Positions 28,205 through 36,918 of a stretch of 64,000 nt of DNA are shown one piece after another. The stretch spans positions 248,001 through 312,000 of the forward strand of contig CANMCO010000007.1 in the NCBI GenBank assembly GCA_947496355.1, read 5' to 3'. This DNA is from an uncultured Aquimarina sp. (GTDB lineage Bacteria; Bacteroidota; Bacteroidia; Flavobacteriales; Flavobacteriaceae). The notes beneath the pieces were generated by a model. That model was not told the origin of the DNA, made no database searches, and saw only the letters and a list, made by a program, of their open reading frames with translations. A program made the translations under genes and the position numbers. Each line of letters starts with the position of its first letter. The first letter of the stretch is position 1.

Positions 28205-28485
28205 TGATAAAGAAAAAATTATCGATAAGAAATATCGACCGAATCATTGAAATGGCATGGGAAGATAGAACACCTTTTGACGCCATTTTAATACAATTTG
28301 GATTAAAAGAACAAGATGTTATTAATCTAATGCGCAAAGAGATGAAGCCATCTAGTTTCAGAATGTGGCGAAAAAGGGTGCAAGGCAGAAAGACCAAGCA
28401 CCTCAAAAAACGTGTTTTTGAAGACGGAAGGTTTAAGTGTTCTCGCCAACGGCAAATAACTCATAACAAAATTTCAAAAAGATAA
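28204..28485 (+). CDS. TIGR03643/DUF2805 family protein
   Basis: The 93-residue basic protein has the sequence IDRIIEMAWEDRTPFDAI, then MRKEMKPSSFRMWRKRV, typical of TIGR03643 (DUF2805). This family commonly neighbours photolyases and cryptochromes. It overlaps the preceding stop by one base (TAATG). Its short helix-turn-helix-like and very basic C-terminal character might suit nucleic-acid binding, but no function is known. Confidence 0.88.
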   Translation: MIKKKLSIRNIDRIIEMAWEDRTPFDAILIQFGLKEQDVINLMRKEMKPSSFRMWRKRVQGRKTKHLKKRVFEDGRFKCSRQRQITHNKISKR

Positions 28486-28488
28486 AAT

Positions 28489-28887
28489 ATGAGCGACAAA
28501 AAACCAGATCAGGTAGTCTATAATGAAGAGGAAGAACATTATGATGCGGCATTAAAACCCTATGCGACAAGTGTAGGAGCCCCGGTAATCACCACTCAGG
28601 ATACCATAGCCTGGAAAAACACCAATATTCATAAGGTAAACAAACAAGTTAAGGCAAAATATGATGAATTCAAGGCAGAGTACGATGCTTTAATGAAGCA
28701 ATTTGAATACAACAATTTAGTCTATAACGCTAGGTTTAATTTTGAGCCTATAGTGGGAGAAGAATATCATTTATACAAAAACAAAAAAGAAGAATCTTTT
28801 TTATCCATTATATCTCCTTCTGAATGTAATTTTGAGCATTTAGGTAGTTTTAGATTGAATACGGATAAAATGTGGGAAAGTTTTTAG
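28489..28887 (+). CDS. DUF2452 family protein
   Basis: The 132-residue soluble protein begins MSDKKPDQVVYNEEEE, contains APVITTQDTIAWKN and FEYNNLVYNARFNFEPIVGE, and ends with a GSFRLNTDKMWE stretch. This matches DUF2452, a conserved family of unknown function in Bacteroidota. It is three bases downstream of the TIGR03643 gene and closes the photolyase operon. The 261 bases that follow (28888-29148) contain nothing I can identify. Confidence 0.8.
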   Translation: MSDKKPDQVVYNEEEEHYDAALKPYATSVGAPVITTQDTIAWKNTNIHKVNKQVKAKYDEFKAEYDALMKQFEYNNLVYNARFNFEPIVGEEYHLYKNKKEESFLSIISPSECNFEHLGSFRLNTDKMWESF

Positions 28888-29148
28888 CTCTAAATAAAGC
28901 ACTAATTTTTTAAAGAAAGTTCAAGGAGTAATCTGAATTTAATTCGTAGATTTTGTACAAATAAAAAGAGTTACTACGAATGTTGCACGGTCATAATTTT
29001 CATATTCTCAAAAATAAGTCTTGAGGTTTTCTTTCTAATATTTTACCATTCCTTCTTTAGGAAGAAGTAGATTTTGCTTATTGATAGAAAAGATTATGTT
29101 ACCAGTAATTATGGATATTCCCAATAACTGAAATATGAATTCATATGA

Positions 29149-30042
29149 TTAAGAAACCTTTTCGACATATGAAGAAAGTTTTATTCCTGATCCATATGTT
29201 AAGGCAAGCGCTTTTGTGAATTCTGCCCCAAAGAATAAAATAAGACTAGAATATGAAACCCATAATAGGATTAATATTACAGATCCAGCAGCGCCAAAGG
29301 TAGATCCAGGATTTACCGTTCCAAAATAAATACCCAAAGCAGATTTTCCAATACTAAATAAAATTGTAGTTACGAAAGCACCTAACCAAACATCTCTCCA
29401 TTTCATTTTTACATCAGGTAATACTTTAAATATCATAGCAAATAAAATAGTGGTTAAAACAATTGATAATATAATATTGATAACCTGAATCACATAAATG
29501 ATAATATTTGGAAAATGTAGACCAATCCAATCGGTAGTTGCTGTGATCAATGCTGTTAATATGAGAGAGGTTAATAACAAAAAACCAATCATCAAAATCA
29601 ACCCTAAAGAGAAAATTCGGTCTTTAATCATTTTTAAGATTTCGCTTTTAGGTTTTGGTTTTACACCCCAAATCGTATTCAACGATTTTTGCAAAGCAAT
29701 AAACATCCCAGTAGCTCCGTAAAGGAGTGTAACAATACCTATAACAATCACCAAAGTAGATTGGTCTTGATCTACGGCATTTTTAAGCATTACTTCTATA
29801 GTTTTAGCCACATCTTTTCCTAAAACATCGGTTATTTCGTTTATAATCTTTCCTTTAATCTCATTCTTTTCATAAAATAGACCTGTGGTTTGAATAATGA
29901 TAATTAACAATGCGGGAAAAGAGAATAATGCATAATAGCTTACCGCTGCACTCATTTGAAAAGGCTCATTAGCATTCCAATTTTTATAGGTGGTTCCTAT
30001 AATCTTAAAGAATGATTTTATAGATACTGTTGTGTACTTCAT
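29149..30042 (-). CDS. YihY/virulence factor BrkB family membrane protein
   Basis: I take the ATG at 30042 (MKYTTVSIKSFF), giving 297 residues. A start at 30075 would overlap the upstream gene by 17 bases. About six transmembrane segments are visible, with typical YihY stretches such as AAVSYYALFSFPALL, LYGATGMFIALQKSLNTIW and GSVILILLWVSYSSLILFFGAEF. The biochemical role of the family is unsettled; it acts in the inner membrane. Its last roughly 195 bases are duplicated in inverted orientation at 13379-13573. It is 16 bases after the phosphatase gene, probably co-transcribed. Confidence 0.9.
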   Translation of the reverse strand: MKYTTVSIKSFFKIIGTTYKNWNANEPFQMSAAVSYYALFSFPALLIIIIQTTGLFYEKNEIKGKIINEITDVLGKDVAKTIEVMLKNAVDQDQSTLVIVIGIVTLLYGATGMFIALQKSLNTIWGVKPKPKSEILKMIKDRIFSLGLILMIGFLLLTSLILTALITATTDWIGLHFPNIIIYVIQVINIILSIVLTTILFAMIFKVLPDVKMKWRDVWLGAFVTTILFSIGKSALGIYFGTVNPGSTFGAAGSVILILLWVSYSSLILFFGAEFTKALALTYGSGIKLSSYVEKVS

Positions 30043-30058
30043 AATACTTAAGGGTAAG

Positions 30059-31702
30059 TTAGTCAATGACTTCATTTATAATATTTCCTGTAGCTCCATT
30101 AGGTAATACAATATTTAATAGTGTAGTGATCGTGGGCGCAATATCTGATACTGTTGTTCTCCTGATAGTTGCACCTTGTTTAATTCCAGAACCATAAAAT
30201 AATAGTGGGACATGAGTGTCATAGTTATATCCACTACCATGTGTAGATCCTGTTTTTGCGAAGGCGATAACTCCAGGATCTAAAACGTAACAAACATCTC
30301 CGCTTCTGGTAAGATTAAAACCTTTTTGTATTAAACTCCCTGTTCCCGAACTAAAATTTGAGGTTTCTAATTGTGCACGGGTATACACTTTATCAATTCC
30401 ATTTGTTTGCAAGAGAAAATATGCAATTTTATTCTGGATTTCTTCAGAATCCAGTGCATTGTTTTTAATGGTTTTATGATTTAAAAACACTTGACTTTGA
30501 GATATAGATTCGATAATGCTATCTGTTTTATAAAAAGATTTGATATGATTTTTCAGCTCTAAATGTACTGTAGCTTCCTTAAAATATCCTGCGGGTATTT
30601 TTATAGATTGTAAATATTGAGGAACTTGGGTGGCTCCATGATCAGAGGTCAGGAATACAGTATATTTATCTTGACTTACTTTCTTATCTAAAATCAATAA
30701 TAGACGTTCTATATCTTGATCCAGGCGAAGATAAGTGTCTTCAATTTCCTTAGAATTTACTCCGAAATTATGCCCGATATAATCTGTACTCGAAAAGCTA
30801 ATCGTTAAAAAGTCGGTATGATTATCTTTCCCTAATTCTTCTTCAATGATTGCTGCAATGGCAAAATCAACGGTTAAACTATTTCCATATGGAGTATGCT
30901 TGATAATATCATACTCGCTGTTAAATTCCTTTAGTTTTTGTAAATCATAAGGAAATATGGCTTTATCCTTTCCTTTAAAACCTCTTTCAAAATGTGTATT
31001 ATCATTTCCGCTTGCGGTATAAGAATCGATTTCATAAAGTGTATCCCAATCTCTAAAATAAGAATCAATAATGTTCGATTCGTTAAAATCTACAACCCAT
31101 TTAGGTAGTTTTGTCATGTAATAAGAAGATGAAATCCAGTTTCCTTGCCCCTTTCCTCTAAACCAGTACGCAGCATTCGCTGTATGTCCTCCAGGAAGTA
31201 TTGCTCCTCTGTCTTTAATGGCAATACTAATTGTCTTTCCTCGCATTTGAGTATGCAGACGATTTTGATCGGCTATAGTATTATTTTTTAGTTTTGTTGG
31301 AGACATCTTACCTTCAAAACTGCTTGTTCCAACAGGAGAGACTGTATTGTCTTCAACACAATATACTTTTTGTTTACTTATTTTATCATACCAAATATTA
31401 CCAATAATACCATGGTTTTGAGGAGTGGTACCTGTAAAAATAGAAGCATGCCCAGGCGCAGTAGTGGTCGGGATGTAATCAAAATGATGATTTTTACAAG
31501 AAAAACCATATCTAATCATTCTTTTAAACCCGCCTTCACCAAATCGATTATAAAAACGAGTGAGATAATCATAACGCATTTGATCAACTACAATACCCAC
31601 AACAAGTTTAGGTTTTATTTTTTTGTCATCGTTTTCAATTTTTTGTTGAGCGTTTGCTGTTAAAAAAAATACGAAAGTGATAATAATTAATCTGTTCATC
31701 AT
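30059..31702 (-). CDS. PafA-like alkaline phosphatase family protein
   Basis: The ATG at 31702 gives a good signal peptide (MMNRLIIITFVFFLTANA), so the 547-residue enzyme is exported; an upstream start at 31726 is less likely. Alkaline phosphatase superfamily motifs are VGIVVDQMRYDYL (metal site), PTTTAPGHASIFTG with T81 as candidate nucleophile, SSTDYIGHNFG, LTSDHGA and HGSGYNYDTHVPL. This resembles PafA, the calcium/zinc phosphate-irrepressible phosphomonoesterase of Flavobacteriia. It would release phosphate from organic esters in the periplasm. It is divergent from the cotH-like gene across a 157-base intergenic region. Confidence 0.88.
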   Translation of the reverse strand: MMNRLIIITFVFFLTANAQQKIENDDKKIKPKLVVGIVVDQMRYDYLTRFYNRFGEGGFKRMIRYGFSCKNHHFDYIPTTTAPGHASIFTGTTPQNHGIIGNIWYDKISKQKVYCVEDNTVSPVGTSSFEGKMSPTKLKNNTIADQNRLHTQMRGKTISIAIKDRGAILPGGHTANAAYWFRGKGQGNWISSSYYMTKLPKWVVDFNESNIIDSYFRDWDTLYEIDSYTASGNDNTHFERGFKGKDKAIFPYDLQKLKEFNSEYDIIKHTPYGNSLTVDFAIAAIIEEELGKDNHTDFLTISFSSTDYIGHNFGVNSKEIEDTYLRLDQDIERLLLILDKKVSQDKYTVFLTSDHGATQVPQYLQSIKIPAGYFKEATVHLELKNHIKSFYKTDSIIESISQSQVFLNHKTIKNNALDSEEIQNKIAYFLLQTNGIDKVYTRAQLETSNFSSGTGSLIQKGFNLTRSGDVCYVLDPGVIAFAKTGSTHGSGYNYDTHVPLLFYGSGIKQGATIRRTTVSDIAPTITTLLNIVLPNGATGNIINEVID

Positions 31703-31859
31703 AGACTCTAATTCAGAATAAACCATAAAGTAGTCAAAAAGTATGTAAATTGATAGCTATTTATGAATACAGGTAAAACTTCTATGGATTGTGTCACAAT
31801 TTGGTGCTATTTATTTGAATCTTTGTATTATTAAGAATAATATTTACTAAAAAGACTTA

Positions 31860-33314
31860 ATGAAATTTGAAAAATATGCATTTCTATTATATACACTGAC
31901 GCTTTTATGTCATTCTCAACTACAATCCCAAGATATTGAGAAGTTAGCTCCTAAAGTAGAGAGTTATTGTATTGATATAGAGAATAAGATCATCTTATGG
32001 AATTTTAAGTTGCCTTACTATTCGAAATCTAAGATCAATAAGTTGGAAATTACATTTAAAAAAGAGCATATCTTTTCTTCATCAATAGATAGTTTATCCT
32101 ATACAAGAAGTTATGATGTGAACCATAATGATGAAGTCTTTACATTGTATATTACTAAGTTACCTATTATTCAAATAACTTCAGAAAAAGTTATAAGAGA
32201 TGATCCAAAAGTTCCTTCTCAATTTACATTTGCTGATCAAGATAATGTTAAGAGTGCTATAGCAGGCGTTGAATTGCGAGGAAATATTTCATTAAAATTT
32301 CCAAAGAAATCTTATGACTTAGAATTTTGGGAATCTCCTGAAGAAGAAATTTCGATAGATATGAAGTTTGGAGACTTAAGAGAAGACGATGATTGGATCC
32401 TAGATGGTTTATATAATGAACCTCTTCGTTTACGATCATATTTTTGTAACAAACTTTGGTTATCAATTCATAAACCTTCGTACTTGGAACATCAAGAAGA
32501 CGCAAAAAGTGGTATTGATTTAATGTATACAGAAGTCTTTTTGAATTCGAAATACATAGGAATTCATGCCCTGACAGAGCAAGTAGATCGAAAACTTTTA
32601 CAACTCAAAAAATATAAAAAAGGAAAAGTAAGAGGTGAGTTGTTTAAGGCAGGAAGTCATAATGGAGCTCCTGCTTACAAAATGGCACCAAAGTATAAAA
32701 ATATTTTTCCTCATTGGGCAGGATACGAGGTTGAGTATCCTTTTATAAATTACAAAGCACAATGGAAAAATATACACAGGTTTACCAAATTTGTGATCAA
32801 ATCTAAAGATTCAACATTCAAAAAAAGGGTAGCTGCAAAGTTTGATTTGGATAATGCTATTGATTATTTTTTGTTCATTAATCTTGTTCGTGCTACAGAT
32901 AATTTAGGGAAAAACTTTTATGTTGCCAGATATGATAAGAAAACGCCCTATTTTAATGTACCTTGGGATTTGGATGGTGTTTTAGGAACTATTCAGGATG
33001 GAAAAAGAATTCCGACAACAAATGATATTTTAAGCAACGGACTATTTGATAGATTGCTCAAAGTAAATCCTGATAATTACCGACAACGATTAAAAACTCG
33101 ATGGTTTTTATTGCGAAAGCACGAGTTTAGTAATGCCGCTTTATTAGGAAACATCAGAACAGCATATGATTTTTTTCAAAATAACAAAGTATACGAAAGA
33201 GAAACATTAGTTTGGCCTTCTGGTGTAACGTTATCTGAGCACCTAGATTACGTAGAGTCGTGGCTAACCGATCGTCTTCAATATTTGGATACTTATTTTA
33301 ATAAATTACCTTAG
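31860..33314 (+). CDS. CotH kinase-like protein, exported
   Basis: The 484-residue protein has an N-terminal signal (to about residue 22). CotH-family features are ELRGNISLKFPKKSYDLEF near residue 140, DDDWILDGLYNEPLRLR, and VPWDLDGVLG with D370 and D372. The last stretch corresponds to the metal-binding DxD of CotH, an atypical protein kinase known from Bacillus spore coats. Many non-spore-forming Bacteroidota have exported CotH-like proteins of unknown substrate. It has its own upstream region shared with the divergent phosphatase gene. Kinase activity is possible but not shown by sequence alone. Confidence 0.85.
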   Translation: MKFEKYAFLLYTLTLLCHSQLQSQDIEKLAPKVESYCIDIENKIILWNFKLPYYSKSKINKLEITFKKEHIFSSSIDSLSYTRSYDVNHNDEVFTLYITKLPIIQITSEKVIRDDPKVPSQFTFADQDNVKSAIAGVELRGNISLKFPKKSYDLEFWESPEEEISIDMKFGDLREDDDWILDGLYNEPLRLRSYFCNKLWLSIHKPSYLEHQEDAKSGIDLMYTEVFLNSKYIGIHALTEQVDRKLLQLKKYKKGKVRGELFKAGSHNGAPAYKMAPKYKNIFPHWAGYEVEYPFINYKAQWKNIHRFTKFVIKSKDSTFKKRVAAKFDLDNAIDYFLFINLVRATDNLGKNFYVARYDKKTPYFNVPWDLDGVLGTIQDGKRIPTTNDILSNGLFDRLLKVNPDNYRQRLKTRWFLLRKHEFSNAALLGNIRTAYDFFQNNKVYERETLVWPSGVTLSEHLDYVESWLTDRLQYLDTYFNKLP

Positions 33315-33330
33315 TTTTATGGTTGTAACC

Positions 33331-33351
33331 CCAAAAAAGTGCTCTTTTTGG
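33331..33351. terminator. Weak hairpin after cotH-like gene
   Basis: CCAAAAA at 33331-33337 and TTTTTGG at 33345-33351 form a 7-bp stem 17 bases after the stop at 33314. The T-rich tract is inside the right arm rather than after it, so termination is only a suggestion. Confidence 0.35.
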
Positions 33352-33404
33352 TAAAAAAATAACCGAATCCATTAAAAGAGTTACCCTTTCTATCATATGC
33401 ATTA

Positions 33405-34085
33405 ATGTCTTTACGAGTTCTAATTTATCTTGCCATTAATAAAATGCAGTATTCAGAAATTTTTAAAACAATTCTAGTTATTAGTCTTTACTCATTGACT
33501 ATAAATCAAACTATGGCTTCATTCGATAATATACATTTTAAGAATAAAATTATTCCTTCACTAATTATTAATGAGGCTGGGACGGCGTTGTCACATTACC
33601 CTGAATTGGAAAAAGTTTCAATTGAGTTTAAATTCAAATCTTCTTTGAAAAAATCATTTATGAAAGCCCAGCCAAAGTTTTCTTCGATTTTTAGATCAAA
33701 AAAGAACAGAAGTTATGTGATCTTGATGAGTGAGACTTTCAAAATCGACGGTATGAAGTTACCTATTACAGATATCCCAAAAAATGTATTAATAGGTTGG
33801 TTGGGACACGAGTTAGGTCATATTATGGATTATCACACAAGAAGCAGTTTAAATTTGATATTATTTGGTGTACAATATTGGATTTCTCCAAATTATATAA
33901 GAGAAGCAGAACGCGCAGCAGACACATATGCAGTAACTCATGCTATGAAAGATTATATTTTAGCAACCAAAAAATTTATTCTCAATCACAGTTCCTTATC
34001 AGAAAAATATAAGGCACGTATCAGACGATTGTATTTATCTCCTGATGAAATATTGCTTTTGGTTAAAGAGCAAGAAGCAAACTAA
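33405..34085 (+). CDS. Small zincin-type metalloprotease-like protein
   Basis: The protein is 226 residues from the ATG at 33405. An ATG at 33444 (MQYSEIFK) is an equally good start and leaves a cleaner signal-like segment. It contains GWLGHELGHIMDYH, an HExxH zinc motif (H135, E136, H139). REAERAADTYAV follows about 28 residues later with E167 or E169 as a third ligand. This layout fits a gluzincin-like peptidase of M48/M56 character, but I do not recognise a named family. It has a hydrophobic N-terminus and is probably exported or membrane-tethered. It lies upstream of the HD-PycTM gene with a 53-base gap. Confidence 0.7.
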   Translation: MSLRVLIYLAINKMQYSEIFKTILVISLYSLTINQTMASFDNIHFKNKIIPSLIINEAGTALSHYPELEKVSIEFKFKSSLKKSFMKAQPKFSSIFRSKKNRSYVILMSETFKIDGMKLPITDIPKNVLIGWLGHELGHIMDYHTRSSLNLILFGVQYWISPNYIREAERAADTYAVTHAMKDYILATKKFILNHSSLSEKYKARIRRLYLSPDEILLLVKEQEAN

Positions 34086-34138
34086 TTGAAATTCTAAATA
34101 TACTCAACTAACCATTATTCAATTAAAAAAGAATACAA

Positions 34139-35374
34139 ATGAAAGCTATACTGGAAAAAGCGGAAAATTACATATTCGAACTCTTTAAAGATAAATTACC
34201 CAAAACGTATTTATACCATAATTTCCTCCATACACAAAGAGTTGTAGAAAGTGTTCAAGAGATTATTGAAAAATCTAATATCAGCAATGAAGACTCAGAA
34301 GCTGTTCAGATAGCAGCTTGGTTTCATGATGCAGGATATGTTAAAGGAGCAGAAAATCATGAAAAAGAAAGTGTAAGAATAGCAACAGATTTTTTATCTG
34401 AATATCAAATAAGTGATCAAAAAATAGAGATAATACAAAACTGTATTCTAGCTACAGAGTTTGGAAAAAAACCAAATACGATACTTGAAGAAATTATTAA
34501 AGATGCCGACAGCTCCCACTTGGCTAAAGATTATTTTACTGAAGTGAGTGAACTGCTGCACCAAGAGCTAACTCTTCAAGGTATTTCGGAACTCTCGGGA
34601 AAAGAATGGAGAGCAGAAAACGTAAAATTATTTTCTGAGCAACATCAATATTATACCAGATACGCAGTTGAAAATTGGGAGCCAGAAAAAAATAAAAATT
34701 TATTAAGTCTTCTTAAAAAACAGAAGAAAAATAAAAAAAAGCAAAAAAAAGAGGTTGTTAAAGCAAAATTGAAGGCAAAATATAAGAATGAAAGCCCAGA
34801 GAGAAGTATTCAAACCTTGTTTAGAGTTACCCTTAGAAACCATATTAAGTTAAGTGATATAGCAGATACGAAGGCTAATATTTTACTTTCTGTGAATGCG
34901 ATTATTATTTCATTGGCGCTGGCTAATCTAATTCCTAAACTCGATGCAGTAAGTAACCGCCATTTAATGATTCCCAGTTTAGTTTTAGTACTCTTTAGTG
35001 TAGCATCTATTATTTTGTCAATAATGTCTACACAACCGAAGGTAACAGGTGGGGAGTTTACCACAGAGCAGGTAAAGAATAGAAAAGTGAACTTATTGTT
35101 TTTTGGGAATTTCTATAAAATGCCATACGATCGATACCAATGGGCAATAGATGAAATCATCAATGATAAGTCTTATGTGTATAAAATGCTGACCAAGGAT
35201 CTTTATTTACTTGGGTTAGTATTGAAGAAAAAATACGCTTTACTCAAAATAACATATATCGTATTTACTGTAGGAATTATTCTATCGGTAGTCGCTTTTA
35301 TTGTTGCTTTCGCAGGTATTGATTTAGTAGAGCAAGTAGGCAATCCAGAAATTTTAGAAAAAATCACAGAATAG
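34139..35374 (+). CDS. HD-domain protein fused to Pycsar-effector-type (PycTM) membrane domain
   Basis: The 411-residue protein has an N-terminal HD phosphohydrolase domain with H31, the HD pair H63-D64 (WFHDAGY) and DADSSHL at about 122. A lysine-rich linker lies at about 190-215. The C-terminal half matches the Pycsar effector transmembrane family (DUF5706/PycTM), with RNHIKLSDIADTKANILLSV followed by three to four membrane helices. In Pycsar phage defence a cyclic pyrimidine nucleotide made by a PycC cyclase triggers such effectors. No PycC-like gene is adjacent. The next gene, a GH3-family enzyme, starts 2 bases after its stop. A defence or nucleotide-signalling role is inferred. Confidence 0.82.
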   Translation: MKAILEKAENYIFELFKDKLPKTYLYHNFLHTQRVVESVQEIIEKSNISNEDSEAVQIAAWFHDAGYVKGAENHEKESVRIATDFLSEYQISDQKIEIIQNCILATEFGKKPNTILEEIIKDADSSHLAKDYFTEVSELLHQELTLQGISELSGKEWRAENVKLFSEQHQYYTRYAVENWEPEKNKNLLSLLKKQKKNKKKQKKEVVKAKLKAKYKNESPERSIQTLFRVTLRNHIKLSDIADTKANILLSVNAIIISLALANLIPKLDAVSNRHLMIPSLVLVLFSVASIILSIMSTQPKVTGGEFTTEQVKNRKVNLLFFGNFYKMPYDRYQWAIDEIINDKSYVYKMLTKDLYLLGLVLKKKYALLKITYIVFTVGIILSVVAFIVAFAGIDLVEQVGNPEILEKITE

Positions 35375-35376
35375 TT

Positions 35377-36906
35377 ATGGCAATTGTAGGATCATTAATA
35401 AAAGGGGTAATCGCACTAAAAGATGCATTGTCTTTTGAACCCAATCATGTAGAGGCACAAAAAAAAGTGCTTAAAGAATTACTCAAAACTGCTTCAAATA
35501 CTGATTTTGGAAAAAAATATCTTTTTGAGTTTATTGCTATATCAGATGATATCCAGAAAAACTTTGCGCAAGAAGTACCTTATTTTGATTATCATGAGTT
35601 ACATAAAGAATGGTGGAGTAGAGTAATTGATGGTGAAGAAAACGTTACTTGGCCAGGTAATCCGGATTATTTTGCATTGAGTTCTGGTACGACTGGCAAA
35701 AAAAGTAAGCGTATCCCGGTAACTGATGATATGATCGAGGCTATTCGTAATGCAGGGATTAAACAGGTCGAAGCATTATCTAATTTTGACTTACCAGCAG
35801 AATTCTTTGAAAAAGAGATTATGATGTTGGGTAGTTCTACAGATTTACAAGAAAAAAATGATCACCTCGAAGGCGAAATCAGCGGTATTAGTGCCAGCAA
35901 TATTCCTTTTTGGTTCGAAGGGTATTATAAACCTGGTCGTGACATAGCAAAAATTGATGATTGGGACAAACGTGTTCAACGTATTGCAGAAAAAGCAAAA
36001 GATTGGGACATAGGTGCATTAAGTGGTATCCCATCTTGGATGGAGTTAATGCTTCAGAAAGTTATTGAATATCATAATGCTAAAACTATACATGATATTT
36101 GGCCAAACTTGCAAGTATACACTTCTGGTGGTGTTGCTTTTTCACCTTATGAGAAAAGCTTTACTAATTTATTAGAACATCCTATCACAATAATAGATAC
36201 TTATCTCGCTTCAGAAGGGTTTATAGCCTATCAGGAACGTCCTGAAACTGATGCAATGAAATTGATTACAGATAACGGTATTTATTTTGAATTTGTTCCT
36301 TTTCTACCAGAATATATCAACCAAGATGGTTCTTTAAAACAGGATGCTCCTTCGATCACATTAGCAGAAGTCGAAACCGATCAAGATTATGTTTTATTGA
36401 TTAGTACTGTTTCTGGCGCGTGGCGATATATCATTGGCGATACTATAGAGTTTACTGATGTAGCAAGGGCTGAAATTAGAATAACCGGGCGTACTAAGTT
36501 CTTTCTAAATGTTGTTGGTTCGCAACTATCAGTGAATAAGATGAATGCAGCTCTACGAGAGATTGAAGAAAAGTTTGATCTCGAAATCCCAGAGTTCACG
36601 TTGGCTGCAACTCGAATCAATGGTGAGTTTCATCACCATTGGTATTTGGGCACAGAAACTTCTGTAGAAAATACCGTTTTAGCAGATGCGCTTGATGAAG
36701 CACTCAAGAAAGCAAATAAAAACTATAAAGTTGCTCGAAGTAAAGCATTAAAAGGGGTAAAGGTGACTACAGTTCCATCATCAACTTTTTCAGAATGGAG
36801 CGGTGCACAAAAGAAAAAAGGAGGGCAAGTAAAAATGGAACGCGTAATGTCTGAAGAAAAGTTTGCCGAATGGGAAGCCTTTGTGTCAGAAAATATTTCA
36901 AATTAA
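35377..36906 (+). CDS. GH3 auxin-responsive promoter family adenylating enzyme
   Basis: The 509-residue protein has the ATP-binding loop SSGTTGKKSK at 102-111. It also has TSGGVAFSPYEKSF, YLASEGFIAYQE and WRYIIGDTIEFTD, matching GH3-type acyl acid-amido synthetases of the ANL superfamily. In plants such enzymes join amino acids to acyl acids through an acyl-adenylate; the bacterial substrates are mostly unknown. It is cytoplasmic. It is coupled to the HD-PycTM gene upstream and separated by 12 bases from the large metallophosphoesterase gene. The operon may therefore join signalling, small-acid conjugation and envelope functions, which is inference. Confidence 0.88.
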   Translation: MAIVGSLIKGVIALKDALSFEPNHVEAQKKVLKELLKTASNTDFGKKYLFEFIAISDDIQKNFAQEVPYFDYHELHKEWWSRVIDGEENVTWPGNPDYFALSSGTTGKKSKRIPVTDDMIEAIRNAGIKQVEALSNFDLPAEFFEKEIMMLGSSTDLQEKNDHLEGEISGISASNIPFWFEGYYKPGRDIAKIDDWDKRVQRIAEKAKDWDIGALSGIPSWMELMLQKVIEYHNAKTIHDIWPNLQVYTSGGVAFSPYEKSFTNLLEHPITIIDTYLASEGFIAYQERPETDAMKLITDNGIYFEFVPFLPEYINQDGSLKQDAPSITLAEVETDQDYVLLISTVSGAWRYIIGDTIEFTDVARAEIRITGRTKFFLNVVGSQLSVNKMNAALREIEEKFDLEIPEFTLAATRINGEFHHHWYLGTETSVENTVLADALDEALKKANKNYKVARSKALKGVKVTTVPSSTFSEWSGAQKKKGGQVKMERVMSEEKFAEWEAFVSENISN

Positions 36907-36918
36907 ACCGATCAACAT

